DNA of 64,000 bases from JALYOK01 sp963840785 (lineage in GTDB: Bacteria; Pseudomonadota; Gammaproteobacteria; Burkholderiales; JALYOK01), in NCBI GenBank assembly GCA_963840785.1, contig CAWJAF010000003.1:1-64000 (forward strand). The letters run 5' to 3'. Both the position numbers and the translations under genes were made by a program. Under the pieces are notes generated by a model. That model had not been told where the DNA came from. It saw only the letters and a list, made by a program, of their open reading frames with translations, and did no database searches. The number at the start of each line of letters is the position of its first letter. The stretch's first letter is position 1. Of this stretch, positions 26,015 to 36,468 are shown in pieces.

Positions 26015-27289
26015 ATGAAAATGACCGATCGACCTGACCTCGAGATCGAAACGCTGCGCGCTGAAAATCAGCGCTTGATGGAACAGCATGCGTTCATGAC
26101 GCAGGCCTTGCAGGGTTCCGACACAGCGCTTCTGAACCAAATCGATGAACATCAAAAGGCCATGGAAGCGCTGGGGCACTCCAAAACCCATTTGCGCAAG
26201 GTGATCGATTTGGTGCCTCATGCAATTTTCGCCAAGGACGCTGAAGGCCGTTACCTATTGGTGAACCGCGCGATGGCGGCGGCGTGTAGCTCGTCGGTTG
26301 AGGAAATGGAAGATGCGCTGGATACCGATTTTTTCAATAAAGCTGTCGAAGTGGAGCGCTTCCGTGCCGCCGATCGCGCAGTAATCGCAACAGGGCAGCG
26401 GCAAATCATTCCCATCGAAACTATTCGTTTCATGAATGGCGCAGTTCGTTTCTTCAATATCATCAAGATTCCGTTCACTTTCGGCGACATCCCCGCCGTT
26501 CTGGGCGTGGCGACCGACATTACCGAACGCGAACAAGCACGCCTAGAACTAGCCACACTCAACGATGATTTAGAAGAACGCGTGCGCCAACGCACGGCTG
26601 AACTCGAAGCTGCAAACAAAGAACTTGAATCATTCTCCTATTCCGTTTCTCACGATTTGCGCTCGCCGCTGCGTGGTGTCGACGGCTGGAGCCTCGCATT
26701 GCTTGAAGACTATGGCGACATCCTTGACGAACAAGCCAAGGGTTATTTAAATCAAGTTCGTGCGGAAATTCAGCGCATGTCCGTTTTAATCGACGACATG
26801 CTCAAACTGTCGCGATTGAGTCGTGACGAAATGCGTCGTGAACCCGTCGATTGCACTGCCCTAGCGAATTCGTTCGCAGAACGCGTACAGTCGACCAGCC
26901 CGGAGCGTCCCGTGCAATGGCGCATTGCGCAGGGAGTCAATACCAGCGCGGATCTTAGTTTGTTGCGGCAAGTGTTTCAAAATTTAATCGAAAACGCGTG
27001 GAAATTCACCGCGAAGCAAGACGACGCCGTGATTGAATTTGGCGTCGCGGACGCGGAAGGCGAAAAAGCCTACTTCGTAAAAGATAACGGCGCCGGCTTC
27101 GACATGGCCTACTCGGCAAAATTGTTTGGTGCGTTTCAACGACTGCATCGCGTCGCCGATTATCCCGGTACCGGTGTCGGCCTCGCGACCGTGCAACGCA
27201 TTGCGCGTCGCCACGGCGGCCGTGTTTGGGCGGAAGGCGAAGTTGGCAAAGGCGCAACATTTTGGTTTACCTTGGGAGAAAAAGTATGA
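26015..27289 (+). CDS. PAS-domain sensor histidine kinase
   Basis: About 424 residues if started at the ATG at 26015; an in-frame GTG at 25916 would add 33. A coiled-coil N-terminus is followed by a PAS domain (HLRKVIDLVPHAIFAKDAEG, VTDITERE), then the HisKA phosphoacceptor LESFSYSVSHDLRSPLRGVD and an HATPase (VFQNLIENAWKFT, GAGFDMAYSAKLFGAFQRLH, GTGVGLATVQRIARRHGG). There is no membrane segment, so it senses a cytoplasmic signal. The layout resembles phytochrome-like kinases without the chromophore domain. Its stop overlaps the receiver gene start, making an operon of three. Confidence 0.85.
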   Translation: MKMTDRPDLEIETLRAENQRLMEQHAFMTQALQGSDTALLNQIDEHQKAMEALGHSKTHLRKVIDLVPHAIFAKDAEGRYLLVNRAMAAACSSSVEEMEDALDTDFFNKAVEVERFRAADRAVIATGQRQIIPIETIRFMNGAVRFFNIIKIPFTFGDIPAVLGVATDITEREQARLELATLNDDLEERVRQRTAELEAANKELESFSYSVSHDLRSPLRGVDGWSLALLEDYGDILDEQAKGYLNQVRAEIQRMSVLIDDMLKLSRLSRDEMRREPVDCTALANSFAERVQSTSPERPVQWRIAQGVNTSADLSLLRQVFQNLIENAWKFTAKQDDAVIEFGVADAEGEKAYFVKDNGAGFDMAYSAKLFGAFQRLHRVADYPGTGVGLATVQRIARRHGGRVWAEGEVGKGATFWFTLGEKV

Positions 27290-27729
27290 GCGAAGGCACA
27301 ATATTGTTGGTGGAAGATAATCCCAGCGACGTCGGACTAGCGCGCCGCGCGTTGGAGAAAAAGCGCATTATGAATCCGCTGGTCGTTGCGCAAGATGGCC
27401 AGGAAGCGCTTGATTATTTATTTGGCACAGGCCAATACGTCGGCCGAAATCTGAGCGAATTGCCTTCGGTTATTTTGCTCGACATCAATTTGCCCAAGCT
27501 CGATGGGTTGTCGGTGCTACGCAAGATCCGCGAGGATGAACGCACCAAATTCGTTCCGGTCATTATGTTGACGACTTCGAAAGAAGAGCAAGATCTGGTC
27601 ACCAGTTACGATCTCGGCGCAAACAGTTATATCCGCAAGCCGGTGGACTTTACGCAGTTCGCTGAAGCGGTCGGTCAACTCGGGCTCTATTGGCTGGTGC
27701 TCAATCAGTCGGCCACACCCAAGCACTAA
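27286..27729 (+). CDS. Single-domain response regulator (Rcp1-like)
   Basis: A 147-residue CheY-like receiver. ILLVEDNPSDVGLARRAL carries the acidic pocket, VILLDINLPKLDGLSVL the phosphoacceptor aspartate, VIMLTTS the threonine/serine switch and YIRKPVDF the lysine. The inserted loop before the aspartate is typical of Rcp1-type receivers partnered with PAS or phytochrome kinases. Its ATG overlaps the kinase stop (ATGA) and its stop overlaps the next start, so the three form a phosphorelay operon. It has no output domain and probably passes phosphate on or acts by binding. Confidence 0.9.
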   Translation: MSEGTILLVEDNPSDVGLARRALEKKRIMNPLVVAQDGQEALDYLFGTGQYVGRNLSELPSVILLDINLPKLDGLSVLRKIREDERTKFVPVIMLTTSKEEQDLVTSYDLGANSYIRKPVDFTQFAEAVGQLGLYWLVLNQSATPKH

Positions 27730-29861
27730 TGACGCCACTCAAAGTCCTTTTAGTTGAGGACTCCGACAGCGACGCCGGCTTGGTCATGCGATCGTTGCGA
27801 CGCGGTGGTTTCGATGCGAGCTACGAGCGTGTCGAAGTTGGGCCGGATATGGCGAAAGCGCTCGAATTCGATGGTTGGGATATTGTGATCTCCGATTACA
27901 ACCTCCCCGAGTTCGACGCACCAGGCGCGCTCGCGATTTTGAAAGCATCCAAACGCGACCTACCCTTCATTGTCGTGTCAGGCAATATCGGCGAAGACTC
28001 CGCCGTGAGCCTGATGAAAAGCGGCGCTCATGACTACATACTAAAAGATAGCCTGTCGCGCTTGCCGCTCGTGGTCAAGCGTGAATTGGCGGAAGCCGAA
28101 ACGCGCCGTCAACTCAAACAAAGTGAGGCGCATTTGCGCTTAGCGGCGCAAGTGTTCGAAAGCAGTCGCGAGGCGATTGTAATCACCGATGCCGCACGTC
28201 GCATCGTCTCGGTGAATCACGCCTTCACTGAAATTACCGGACATGCTTTGGACGATGTTCGCAATCAATCAATTGCCGTTCTCAATTCGTCAGGCGAGGA
28301 TCTCGATCTGCTTCGCGCCATTTGGTCACAAGTCGCAGAAAAAGGATTTTGGCAAGGTGAAGTTACTACTAAGCGAAAGCTTGGTACGGATTATCCTATC
28401 CGCCTCTCAGTCACCGCTGTTAGCGATGACGCGGGCGCGCCGCAGAATTATGTTTTAGTAGCCACCGATATTACCGAACAAAAGCAGGCCGTCGAGCGTA
28501 TCAATTATTTAGCGCACTTTGACGTCTTGACGGATTTACCGAATCGGGTGGCCCTTCACGCTCGCGTCGCGCAGATCCTCGCGCAAGCAGAAAATTCCGG
28601 CACCCACGTATCGATACTATTTGTCGATTTAGATCGCTTCAAAGCAATCAACGATTCGCTAGGCCACCACGCCGGTGACGCAGTGTTGAAAGGCGTTGCC
28701 GCACGATTGAAGCTTTGCATGCGCGCGGCCGATGTGGTGTCTCGGCTAGGTGGCGATGAATTCGTCGTCGTCCTGCCGCAAACCAACGAAGTTGGCGCAA
28801 AAGAGGTCGCCAATAAGATTCGCGAGGCGCTCAGTGTGCCGTATGTTTTCGATGGCCAAAACCTCACAGTGACGCCCACTATCGGCATCAGCGTTTATCC
28901 AGATGATGGTGACGATGCCGACACGTTGATTCGTAATGCGGATTCAGCGCTCTATCACGCCAAAGATAGTGGCCGCAATAATTACCTGTTCTTCACCCAA
29001 CGCATGAACCTCGCCGCAATCGAACGCATGGTGCTTGAAAACGGCATGCGTACAGCACTCGATCGCAATGAGTTCGTGTTGTATTACCAACCGCAAATCG
29101 ACATCATGACGGGTCGATTGGTTGGAATGGAAGCGTTAATTCGTTGGCAACATCCAGAGCGAGGCTTACTCTCGCCCAGCCGCTTCATTCCGTTAGCGGA
29201 AGAAAGCGATCTGATCGTCGCCATGGGCGATTGGGTTCTACGGGAGGCATGCTCTCAAAACGCGGCTTGGCACAAAGCTGAACTGACGCAAATACCGGTC
29301 TCGGTGAATTTATCCGCTCGGCAATTGCTCAATCGCTCGCTATCAAAAAGCATTCTCGATATCCTGCGTGACACGGGACTTTCGGCGCAATATTTGGAAC
29401 TTGAATTAACCGAAACTATGTTGATGGACAACGCCGGAACACCGGTGAATGTCATCGCGGAACTTGCCGGACAGGGCGTATCGTTTGCGATCGACGATTT
29501 CGGCACTGGCTACTCAAATCTCGGATATTTGCAGCGCTTTCCACTGCACCGGCTAAAAATTGACCAGTCATTTATTCGCGGTGTCACGACAAATCATGGG
29601 GACGCCGCTATCGTTCGCGCCGTGTTGGGCCTGGCGCGAAATCTTGGACTAAAGGTTCTGGCAGAGGGCGTAGAAAAAATCGATCAGCTAGAATTTTTGC
29701 GCGCGGAAGGTTGCCAAGAAGTTCAAGGATACTTAATCGGCAAACCCGTCCCTGCCGATCAGTTTGCATCGTTACTTCGCCGGGTACCACCGGTTATTGA
29801 CGTGTATCGCCCGACGCTCGAAAGCGCTGGGGAAACCGAACTGCGCGCCGCAAATCTTTAG
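27729..29861 (+). CDS. Receiver-PAS-GGDEF-EAL cyclic-di-GMP protein
   Basis: A 710-residue protein: receiver domain (VLLVEDSDSDAGLVM, VISDYNLPEFDA, YILKDSLSRLP), PAS domain (SREAIVITDAARRIVSVN, ATDITEQKQA), GGDEF domain with SRLGGDEFVVVLPQ and EAL domain with GMEALIRWQHPERGLLSP, LELTETMLMDN, FAIDDFGTGYSNLGYL and KVLAEGVEK. All key diguanylate cyclase (GGDEF) and phosphodiesterase (EAL, DDFGTGYS) residues are present, so both activities are possible. It is the output of the kinase/receiver pair upstream and would set c-di-GMP levels, probably affecting motility or biofilm. Confidence 0.92.
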   Translation: MTPLKVLLVEDSDSDAGLVMRSLRRGGFDASYERVEVGPDMAKALEFDGWDIVISDYNLPEFDAPGALAILKASKRDLPFIVVSGNIGEDSAVSLMKSGAHDYILKDSLSRLPLVVKRELAEAETRRQLKQSEAHLRLAAQVFESSREAIVITDAARRIVSVNHAFTEITGHALDDVRNQSIAVLNSSGEDLDLLRAIWSQVAEKGFWQGEVTTKRKLGTDYPIRLSVTAVSDDAGAPQNYVLVATDITEQKQAVERINYLAHFDVLTDLPNRVALHARVAQILAQAENSGTHVSILFVDLDRFKAINDSLGHHAGDAVLKGVAARLKLCMRAADVVSRLGGDEFVVVLPQTNEVGAKEVANKIREALSVPYVFDGQNLTVTPTIGISVYPDDGDDADTLIRNADSALYHAKDSGRNNYLFFTQRMNLAAIERMVLENGMRTALDRNEFVLYYQPQIDIMTGRLVGMEALIRWQHPERGLLSPSRFIPLAEESDLIVAMGDWVLREACSQNAAWHKAELTQIPVSVNLSARQLLNRSLSKSILDILRDTGLSAQYLELELTETMLMDNAGTPVNVIAELAGQGVSFAIDDFGTGYSNLGYLQRFPLHRLKIDQSFIRGVTTNHGDAAIVRAVLGLARNLGLKVLAEGVEKIDQLEFLRAEGCQEVQGYLIGKPVPADQFASLLRRVPPVIDVYRPTLESAGETELRAANL

Positions 29862-30001
29862 CAAATTTTATTTGCTTAGTTACTTCAAAAAAACAACGTA
29901 TTAAGTTGAGTTTCTGAGACGAACTAAATTTGCCAAGCCTTGTCATCGTCCGAGGAATGCGTTAGCTTTGCCCCACCAGCGTTCATGAAGGGGAATAAAT
30001 C

Positions 30002-30439
30002 GTGGTTAGACAATTAATTTCATTGCGTTCATTGTTAATCGCCTTGATGTTATTCGGTTGTTGCAGCGTGGTTCGTGCGGATGGCCCCATTAAAGTCGTC
30101 TATCACGTGATGGATACCGAAGCTCAAGGGATGTTAGCGATGGGAAATATTCGCAATCATTTGCGCGAAGACCCAAGCGTGAAAATCACTTTGGTGGCCT
30201 TGTTTAAGGGAATCAATTTGCTGATGGAAGGTACCACGGACAAAAACGGCAATCCTTACGCGTTAGCAATTGAGGAGCTGGCCGGCAAAGGTGTGCAATT
30301 TGAAATCTGCCAAAACAGCATGACTTTTTTCAAAGTAACCGCGGATCAAGTGTTGCCGCAGGTGAAAATTGTGCCGTCGGGTGTGGCCGAGATAGCGCGC
30401 TTACAGGCGCAAGAACATTACGTTTATATCAAACCATAA
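30002..30439 (+). CDS. Secreted DsrE-like protein
   Basis: A 145-residue protein starting with GTG at 30002, preceded by GAAGGGGAATAAATC with a good ribosome site. Residues 1-26 are a signal peptide ending VVRA. The rest has the DsrE/F fold: IKVVYHVMDTEAQGMLAMGN, ITLVALFKGINLLMEG, and GVQFEICQNSM with one cysteine at the usual active position. Periplasmic members of this family occur near sulfur and thiol metabolism genes; the function of this one is unknown. It stands alone. Confidence 0.75.
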   Translation: MVRQLISLRSLLIALMLFGCCSVVRADGPIKVVYHVMDTEAQGMLAMGNIRNHLREDPSVKITLVALFKGINLLMEGTTDKNGNPYALAIEELAGKGVQFEICQNSMTFFKVTADQVLPQVKIVPSGVAEIARLQAQEHYVYIKP

Positions 30440-30524
30440 ATACCATCGCGCCAGAGACCACATGGGTACTGGCTCTTGGCGAGATATGCCTGTAACTCCA
30501 GGCTGGTAGGGCGTTCTGGCTTAG

Positions 30525-31526
30525 TTAGCTTTCAATTTTCAAAATAATCTTGCCGACGTGTTGGCTCGATTCCATTAAGCGATGCGCATCGGCGGCCTGC
30601 GCTAAGGTAAAGGTTGCGCTCACGACCGGCGCGATTTTCCCCGCCTCTAGCAATGGCCATACTTTTTCTTTGACGGCATTCGCAACCATGGTTTTGAAAT
30701 TCTCATCGCGCGCCCTCAACGTCGAACCGGTGATGGTCAATCTGCGACGCATGATCAACCCTAGATCAGCGTTCGCCTGCATGCCGCGCTGAAACGCAAT
30801 TAAAACAATGCGGCCCTCTTCCGCCAAGGCGTTGAGTTCGCGCGGAATATAATCGCCGCCGACCATATCGAGAATGACATTCACGCCGCGACCGTCAGTC
30901 AGTTTTTTGACAACGTCGACGAAATCTTCTTTGTTGTAGTTAATCGCTTTCTCCGCACCGAGCTTTTCACAGGCGGCGCATTTTTCGTCGCTACCCGCAG
31001 TAACAAACACCCGATGGCCGAGCGCTTTCGCCAATTGAATCGCGGTGGTACCGATGCCGCTTGAACCGCCCTGCACTAATAACGTCTCACTCGCCTTTAA
31101 GCCTGCGCGCATCCAAACGTTGCTCCACACCGTCATGAAAGCTTCCGGCAACGCGGCGGCTTTGACCCAATCGTAACCGGCAGGAATCGCAAAACAACTA
31201 CCGCTATGTGCAGTGCAATATTGCGCGTAGGCTCCGCCGGAAACCAGCGCGCAAACCTTATCGCCGACTTTCCGATTGGTCACGCCCTCGCCTAACGCTG
31301 CGATCGTTCCAGAAACCTCCAGTCCCAAAATATCCGACGCGCCGGACGGCGGCGGATAGGCGCCTTGACGTTGATAGCAGTCGGCACGATTTATGCCCGC
31401 CGCAGAAACTTTGATCAACACTTCACCGGCCTTTGGAAGCGGCAATGCCCGCTCAATCAAATTCAACACTTCGGGACCACCGGGCGCTGCAAATCCAACG
31501 CAATGCATTTTTTGCGGCAAATTCAT
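30525..31526 (-). CDS. NAD(P)H quinone oxidoreductase, zinc-less MDR type
   Basis: A 333-residue medium-chain reductase of the PIG3/QOR group. ALPLPKAGEVLIKVSAAGINRADCYQRQGAYPPP is the typical start. LVQGGSSGIGTTAIQLAKALG is the cofactor-binding turn, and the C-terminus HRLMESSQHVGKIILKIE matches too. The usual zinc ligands of alcohol dehydrogenases are absent. It reduces quinones or enones with NADPH. Single gene, no operon partner. Confidence 0.88.
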   Translation of the reverse strand: MNLPQKMHCVGFAAPGGPEVLNLIERALPLPKAGEVLIKVSAAGINRADCYQRQGAYPPPSGASDILGLEVSGTIAALGEGVTNRKVGDKVCALVSGGAYAQYCTAHSGSCFAIPAGYDWVKAAALPEAFMTVWSNVWMRAGLKASETLLVQGGSSGIGTTAIQLAKALGHRVFVTAGSDEKCAACEKLGAEKAINYNKEDFVDVVKKLTDGRGVNVILDMVGGDYIPRELNALAEEGRIVLIAFQRGMQANADLGLIMRRRLTITGSTLRARDENFKTMVANAVKEKVWPLLEAGKIAPVVSATFTLAQAADAHRLMESSQHVGKIILKIES

Positions 31527-31723
31527 GGGAACTCACGAAAAAGAGAAGATAAGCAGATACTAACGAAACGCAAAAGTGATAGCAAACGATAACCGTTGTC
31601 GGCGCCGCAAAGACCACTAACGTTAGTGCACTCAGCCGCGAATCTTCTATAATTTTTTATGAACGATTTCTCGCAGGATCGGTCAATGCTTTGACAATAT
31701 CGTGATAAGGGAAGGGTGATCCT

Positions 31724-33676
31724 ATGTCGCATGATAACAATTCACACTCAAGCGAGCGCCACGGTAATTTTTTGCAATCGCTTTCCACCTATGCGCGCGA
31801 ACATCGCGCCGCTCACTGGTTCGGTTCGTTTTCTGAATTCCTTGAAAATATCGCCCCAAAAGATCCGCTCGGCGTAGCGAGATCCAGCCACGAATACATG
31901 TGGGACATGATTCGCTGGCAAGGCATGGAAACGGCCGACGACGGCCAAGTTCGCTACAAACTTTTTTCCGATGAATTATTCGGCGTCGACGACGCATTGG
32001 CGCGGCTTGCGGATTATTTTAAGGCCGCGAGCGCCGGCTCCGAAGTCGGCCGACGCTTGTTATTGTTACTCGGTCCGCCATCGGGCGGTAAATCAAGCAT
32101 GGTAATCATGCTAAAACGTGGTCTCGAAGAATATAGCCACACCGATGCTGGCGCCATCTATGCGATTCAAGGTTGTCCGGTGAACGAATCCCCGTTGCAT
32201 TTGGTTCCGCACACCATGCGCGCCAACTTCCGCGAAACCTACGGCGTGGAAATTCACGGCGAAACCTGTCCCCATTGCCGTGCGCGCTTGGAAAATGATT
32301 TCGCCGGCGATTTCATGAAAATTCCGGTGGAGCGCACCTTCATCGCCGAAGCCGATCGCATGGGCATCGGCACTTACGCGCCGCATGACCCTACCACTGC
32401 CGACCTCGCGGATTTGGTCGGCTCCGTCGATCTCTCCAAAGTCGCGGAGTACGGCGACGAGGGCGATCCGCGCGCTTGGTCTTGGTCCGGCGCGGTGTAT
32501 GCGGCGAGCCGCGGCTTGTTGGAGATGATCGAGATATTAAAGGTCAAACGCGAGTTTCTTTATTTGTTGTTGACGCTGACGCAAGAGAAAAACGTCAAAG
32601 TCGCTCGCTTTCCGTTGATTTATCTCGATGAAACGATTTTGGCGCACACCAATCTCGCCGAGTTCAGAAAATTTTTGCAGGAAAGCGAAAACGAAGCGCT
32701 ACTCGATCGCATGGTGATCATCCAAGTGCCTTACACTTTGAGCTATCGTGAAGAAGCGCGCATCTATAAGAAGCTGACGTCGAGCGCCCAAGCCTTCAAA
32801 GAAGTCCATCTCGATCCGCACGTGTTACACGTCGCCGCGGTGTTCGCCATTCTCACGCGCCTGTCGGAAAACGAGCAAAAAGAAGCCGAGTTCGCCAAGC
32901 GCGTGCGCGTATATGCGAACGAAGATGTCGATGGCGTGAATCGCTCCGAGGCCGAGCGTCTCAAAGCAAAATCACCGGACGAAGGTTTGTCCGGCGTGTC
33001 GCCGCGCTTTGTGATTAATGCCTTATCTAATGCGATTATCCAAAGCGATCGTAAGAGTTTGAGCACCATGGATGTGTTGTTGGCGCTGAAAGATTCGATC
33101 GAATCCGACGCGCGCATGGACGCAAAGAAAAAGCGCAAGTGGGTCGATTTTCTCGTCATCGCGCGCAAAGATTTTTACAATCGCTGGGTGAAAGAGGATG
33201 TCCACAAAGCATTGTTTGTTTCCTTCGAACAAGAGGCGCAGGACTTGCTCAACAAATATCTCGACGAAGTCGAAGCAGCACTCGACAACCGAACCGTCAA
33301 AGACCCGATCACCAACGAAGAGCGCAAGCCGGACGAACGCTTTTTACGCTCAGTCGAAGAAAAAATTAGCATTTCCGACTCCGGTAAACAATCGTTCCGC
33401 CAAGAAGTCGTGCGCAAAGCGATGGGCGCATTCAAGCGCGGCGAGAAATTCAGCCTCGACAGCCACGGCCAATTGCACGATGCCGTCGAGCAATATCTGT
33501 TCGAGCAACGCCGAGACGTACTGCGCTTAGTAAGTTCGTCCACGCGGCCTGACGAAGAAGCCAAGCAAAAAATCTCCGTGGTCGAAAAGCGTTTGGTGGA
33601 TGAGTACGGCTACGATCAGCATAGTGCGCGTGAAGCGTTGAACTACGTGACGACTTTATTGGCGCAAGAGTGTTAA
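31724..33676 (+). CDS. prkA: PrkA family serine protein kinase / AAA ATPase
   Basis: A 650-residue PrkA. The AAA part has LLLLGPPSGGKSSMVIMLKRGLEEY (Walker A) and FPLIYLDETILAHTN. The C-terminal kinase-like part contains GVSPRFVINALSNAI and FVSFEQEAQDLLNKYLDEVE. A good ribosome site (AAGGGAAGGGTGA) precedes the ATG. PrkA, DUF444 and SpoVR are neighbours in many bacteria, are induced under stress and starvation, and act together in an undefined way. The next gene overlaps the stop. Confidence 0.93.
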   Translation: MSHDNNSHSSERHGNFLQSLSTYAREHRAAHWFGSFSEFLENIAPKDPLGVARSSHEYMWDMIRWQGMETADDGQVRYKLFSDELFGVDDALARLADYFKAASAGSEVGRRLLLLLGPPSGGKSSMVIMLKRGLEEYSHTDAGAIYAIQGCPVNESPLHLVPHTMRANFRETYGVEIHGETCPHCRARLENDFAGDFMKIPVERTFIAEADRMGIGTYAPHDPTTADLADLVGSVDLSKVAEYGDEGDPRAWSWSGAVYAASRGLLEMIEILKVKREFLYLLLTLTQEKNVKVARFPLIYLDETILAHTNLAEFRKFLQESENEALLDRMVIIQVPYTLSYREEARIYKKLTSSAQAFKEVHLDPHVLHVAAVFAILTRLSENEQKEAEFAKRVRVYANEDVDGVNRSEAERLKAKSPDEGLSGVSPRFVINALSNAIIQSDRKSLSTMDVLLALKDSIESDARMDAKKKRKWVDFLVIARKDFYNRWVKEDVHKALFVSFEQEAQDLLNKYLDEVEAALDNRTVKDPITNEERKPDERFLRSVEEKISISDSGKQSFRQEVVRKAMGAFKRGEKFSLDSHGQLHDAVEQYLFEQRRDVLRLVSSSTRPDEEAKQKISVVEKRLVDEYGYDQHSAREALNYVTTLLAQEC

Positions 33677-34841
33677 AGCGGCGTGAGTCCATTGCAGAAA
33701 TATCGCCGCCGAATCACCGTGGTACGACTTATTTTCGCGCGGCGCGCGCGATTGGTTGCGTCATAACGAAAAAGTCCGCGACGCCGTTAAACAAAGCCTG
33801 CCGGATCTGGTCAGCGGCCCCGATGCGCTAACGAATACACAAGATCGTACCGTCGTTGTACCAGTGAAATTATTGGAGCACGCGCGCTTTCGTCTCGCCG
33901 ATGCAGACGAGCAAACCGGCGTCGGACAGGGCAAAGGCGAACCCGGCGATATCTTGCGCCCAGGCCAAGATCCAGGCGGTGGCGACGAAACCGGACAAGG
34001 CGGCAACGGCCAAGGCGAATTCCAATTAGCGATGGAATTTCAAATGGACGAAATCGTCGATTGGTTGTGGGAAGAATTAAAGTTACCGGATCTCAAGCCA
34101 AAACAAAGTCCGTCGCTTAACGAAGCAGACTGGGTGCGCGAAGGCTGGGATAAGCATGGCCCGCGCGCGCGCCTGGATCGGCGCCGTACGATGAAAGAAG
34201 CAATTAAGCGCCGCGCCGTGCAACCGGGTGCTGCGCCATTCACCAACGACGATTTGCGCTTTCGCCAAATCACGCAAAAGCCGAAACCGTCAAATCATGC
34301 CGTGGTTATTTTCGGCTTGGATGTTTCCGGCAGCATGGCGGAAACCCAGCGCAAACTCGCCAAGACATTTTTCTTTTTCGCCTTGCAAGGCGTGCGCCGC
34401 GAATATGCGCACGTCGAAACGGTATTCCTCGCCCACACCGACGATGCCTGGGAATTTTCCGAGCAGGAATTTTTTAAAGCCAGCGGAACAGGTGGCACCG
34501 TCGCTTCGTCGGTGTTTCGCTTGAGCCTGGATATTTTCAATGACCGCTTCGCTGCCAATCGCTATAACCGTTACTTGTTTTACGCTTCCGACGGTGAAAA
34601 TTTTCGCGAGGATCGCACGCCCGCGACCGCGTTGCTGACCGAGCTGGCGCAACAAATCAACTACATCGGCTATGCGCAAACCGGCATGATCGGCCCCGGC
34701 GCGGCACAAACGGAACTCGCACAAATTGCGAGTGAACTGCAACGCGAAGGCTTGCCGATCAGTTACGCCTATCTATCGCGCCACGAAGATATTTGGAATG
34801 CGATTCGGACGTTTTTTCAAGAGCAGGCAGCCGCCGCGTGA
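33670..34841 (+). pseudogene. DUF444 protein (YeaH/YhbH family), probable N-terminal frameshift
   Basis: The main frame (to 34841) encodes WYDLFSRGARDWLRHNEKVR, GQGGNGQGEFQLAMEFQMDE, and a VWA-like part FGLDVSGSMAETQRKLAKTF with its metal site, all typical of YeaH/YhbH. It lacks an ATG: a TGA lies before it, and the only ordinary start in frame is a TTG at 33756 inside the conserved part. The overlapping GTG at 33670 begins VLKRRESIAEI in another frame, which looks like the true N-terminus, so one base seems lost near 33700. The partner genes prkA and spoVR are intact, hinting at an assembly error. Confidence 0.75.
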
Positions 34842-36211
34842 CGACACTAAATTCGTATGCCGAGCAAATCGAAGCACTGGCGCAAAAGTTGGGCCTCGAC
34901 TATTATGCCGTCGATTTCGAAATGGCGCCGCCGAGTTTCATGTTGGAAATTGCGTCGTACGGCCTGCCCGTGCGCATGCCGCACTGGTCGTTCGGCGTGC
35001 GCTACATCCATCAGATGATTCGCCAAACTATGGGCCACTCGCACATTTTCGAAGTGATGTTTCCAGGCGATCCGTGCCATGCGTATTTGGTCAACACCAA
35101 CTCCATGGCGGAGAATGCGTTGGTCACCGCGCACGTGTTGGGTCACGCGGATTTCTCGAAAAATAATCAACTGTTCGCACGGCATCAAGAGATGGCGGGC
35201 GGCCATATTTTGGAACAAGCGGCGGCGCATGCGAATCGTATCGAACAAGCATTCGCCAAACATGGCATCGCAAAAGTAGAAGCTGTGATGGACGCCGCGC
35301 TGGCGCTCGAACCGCACGTCGACACGAATCACGATCTACATCGCGCGCGCTACGCCGCAAAAGCAATCAAGCCAGAAGCCGCACCACAAGCCGAGTTTCA
35401 GGCACGCTTTGCCACGTTGCCCGGTGGGAGCGGCGTTTCACGCGCCCTGCCCGCAGCACCACTCCCCATGGCTGTTCCACCGCATGCCGAATATGATTTG
35501 CTGTGGTTCATCGCCAACTATGCGCCCGAGTTGGACGAATGGGAACGCGATATTTTTCTCGCCGTGCGCGAAGAATCATTTTATTTTTATCCTGTGTTCG
35601 CGTGCCAAATTATGAACGAAGGATGGGCATCTTACTGGCACGCGCGACTGTTGCGGGAAGCGGATTTTCTGCCGCAAGAATTGTATTTGAGCGCGATCAA
35701 AGCCCACTCCGATGTCGTGCGCCCGATCGCCGGCGAACAGCAAATCGCGCTCGCAGTGAATCCGTATCACTTAGGTTTCTCGATGTGGGAACACATCGTC
35801 GAGGAACAAGGCATCGACGCTGCGCGTCGCATTTGCCGCGAAGAAGACGACTTCGGATTTGTTCGCAATCATTTGAATGCCGATCTCGCCGACAAGCTAG
35901 GACTGTTCGTTTACCAAGCCAAACAAGACGGCGAAGTCAAAGTGCTGAACCGCGACATCAACGCCGTGCGCGAATCGATCATAGGCAATAAATTCAACTA
36001 CGGCTCGCCGCGCATCGCCGTTACGGAAATGAAAAATGACGGCAGCTTAGTATTGAAACACGATCACGGCGATGATGGTCGCGGCTTGGACATCGAGCGT
36101 GCGAATCAAGTGTTGAAATATGTCGCGCGCGTTTGGCGGCGGCCAGTTACGCTGCAAACGGTCGATGCCAAAGGTCAGCCACGAGAACTAAGCGCAAATC
36201 GATCCCATTAA
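34838..36211 (+). CDS. spoVR: SpoVR family protein
   Basis: A 457-residue SpoVR protein starting with GTG at 34838, overlapping the upstream stop (GTGA). It has GLDYYAVDFEMAPPSFMLEI, YGLPVRMPHWSFGVRY, ENALVTAHVLGHADFSKNN and EGWASYWHARLLREADFLPQ, all hallmark segments. It is third in the prkA operon and is thought to work in the same stress response. The long frame upstream of the GTG overlaps DUF444 and has no family match. Confidence 0.93.
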   Translation: MTTLNSYAEQIEALAQKLGLDYYAVDFEMAPPSFMLEIASYGLPVRMPHWSFGVRYIHQMIRQTMGHSHIFEVMFPGDPCHAYLVNTNSMAENALVTAHVLGHADFSKNNQLFARHQEMAGGHILEQAAAHANRIEQAFAKHGIAKVEAVMDAALALEPHVDTNHDLHRARYAAKAIKPEAAPQAEFQARFATLPGGSGVSRALPAAPLPMAVPPHAEYDLLWFIANYAPELDEWERDIFLAVREESFYFYPVFACQIMNEGWASYWHARLLREADFLPQELYLSAIKAHSDVVRPIAGEQQIALAVNPYHLGFSMWEHIVEEQGIDAARRICREEDDFGFVRNHLNADLADKLGLFVYQAKQDGEVKVLNRDINAVRESIIGNKFNYGSPRIAVTEMKNDGSLVLKHDHGDDGRGLDIERANQVLKYVARVWRRPVTLQTVDAKGQPRELSANRSH

Positions 36212-36468
36212 GTTCTGTAGCAATTGCCGACTATTTTAGTAAAGCGGAGGGAATCGCATGCGGATTTACATAAATCGCGACCTTCGAACCTAGCGGGTTG
36301 AGCACGTTATCATAAAAATGAACTTCAAATTGCTGCACAATTAAATGACGTGCCCGTCCACTCAATCGGGCCTAGCTCATTGAGTGGGCCAGCCTACCGC
36401 CCCCCCAGTCTGTCACGCGCGTAAGCATTCCATTTGAAATGTAACTACAAACGTAGTATACCTTCTGT
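36212..36468. other. Intergenic stretch with a possible gene remnant
   Basis: The minus strand carries a short frame ending QQFEVHFYDNVLNPLGSKVA then IYVNPHAIPSALLK; a stop codon lies about 12 codons before that segment and no ATG precedes it. It reads like the tail of a real protein that I cannot name. A run of nine C (36402-36410) follows a small inverted repeat (CACTCAAT ... ATTGAGTG at about 36359-36386). No complete gene is present. Confidence 0.35.

Noticed and set aside
29862..29876. GCAAATTTTATTTGC as a terminator after the GGDEF-EAL gene
   Set aside because: The stem is only six AT-rich pairs with no following T-run; too weak to call.
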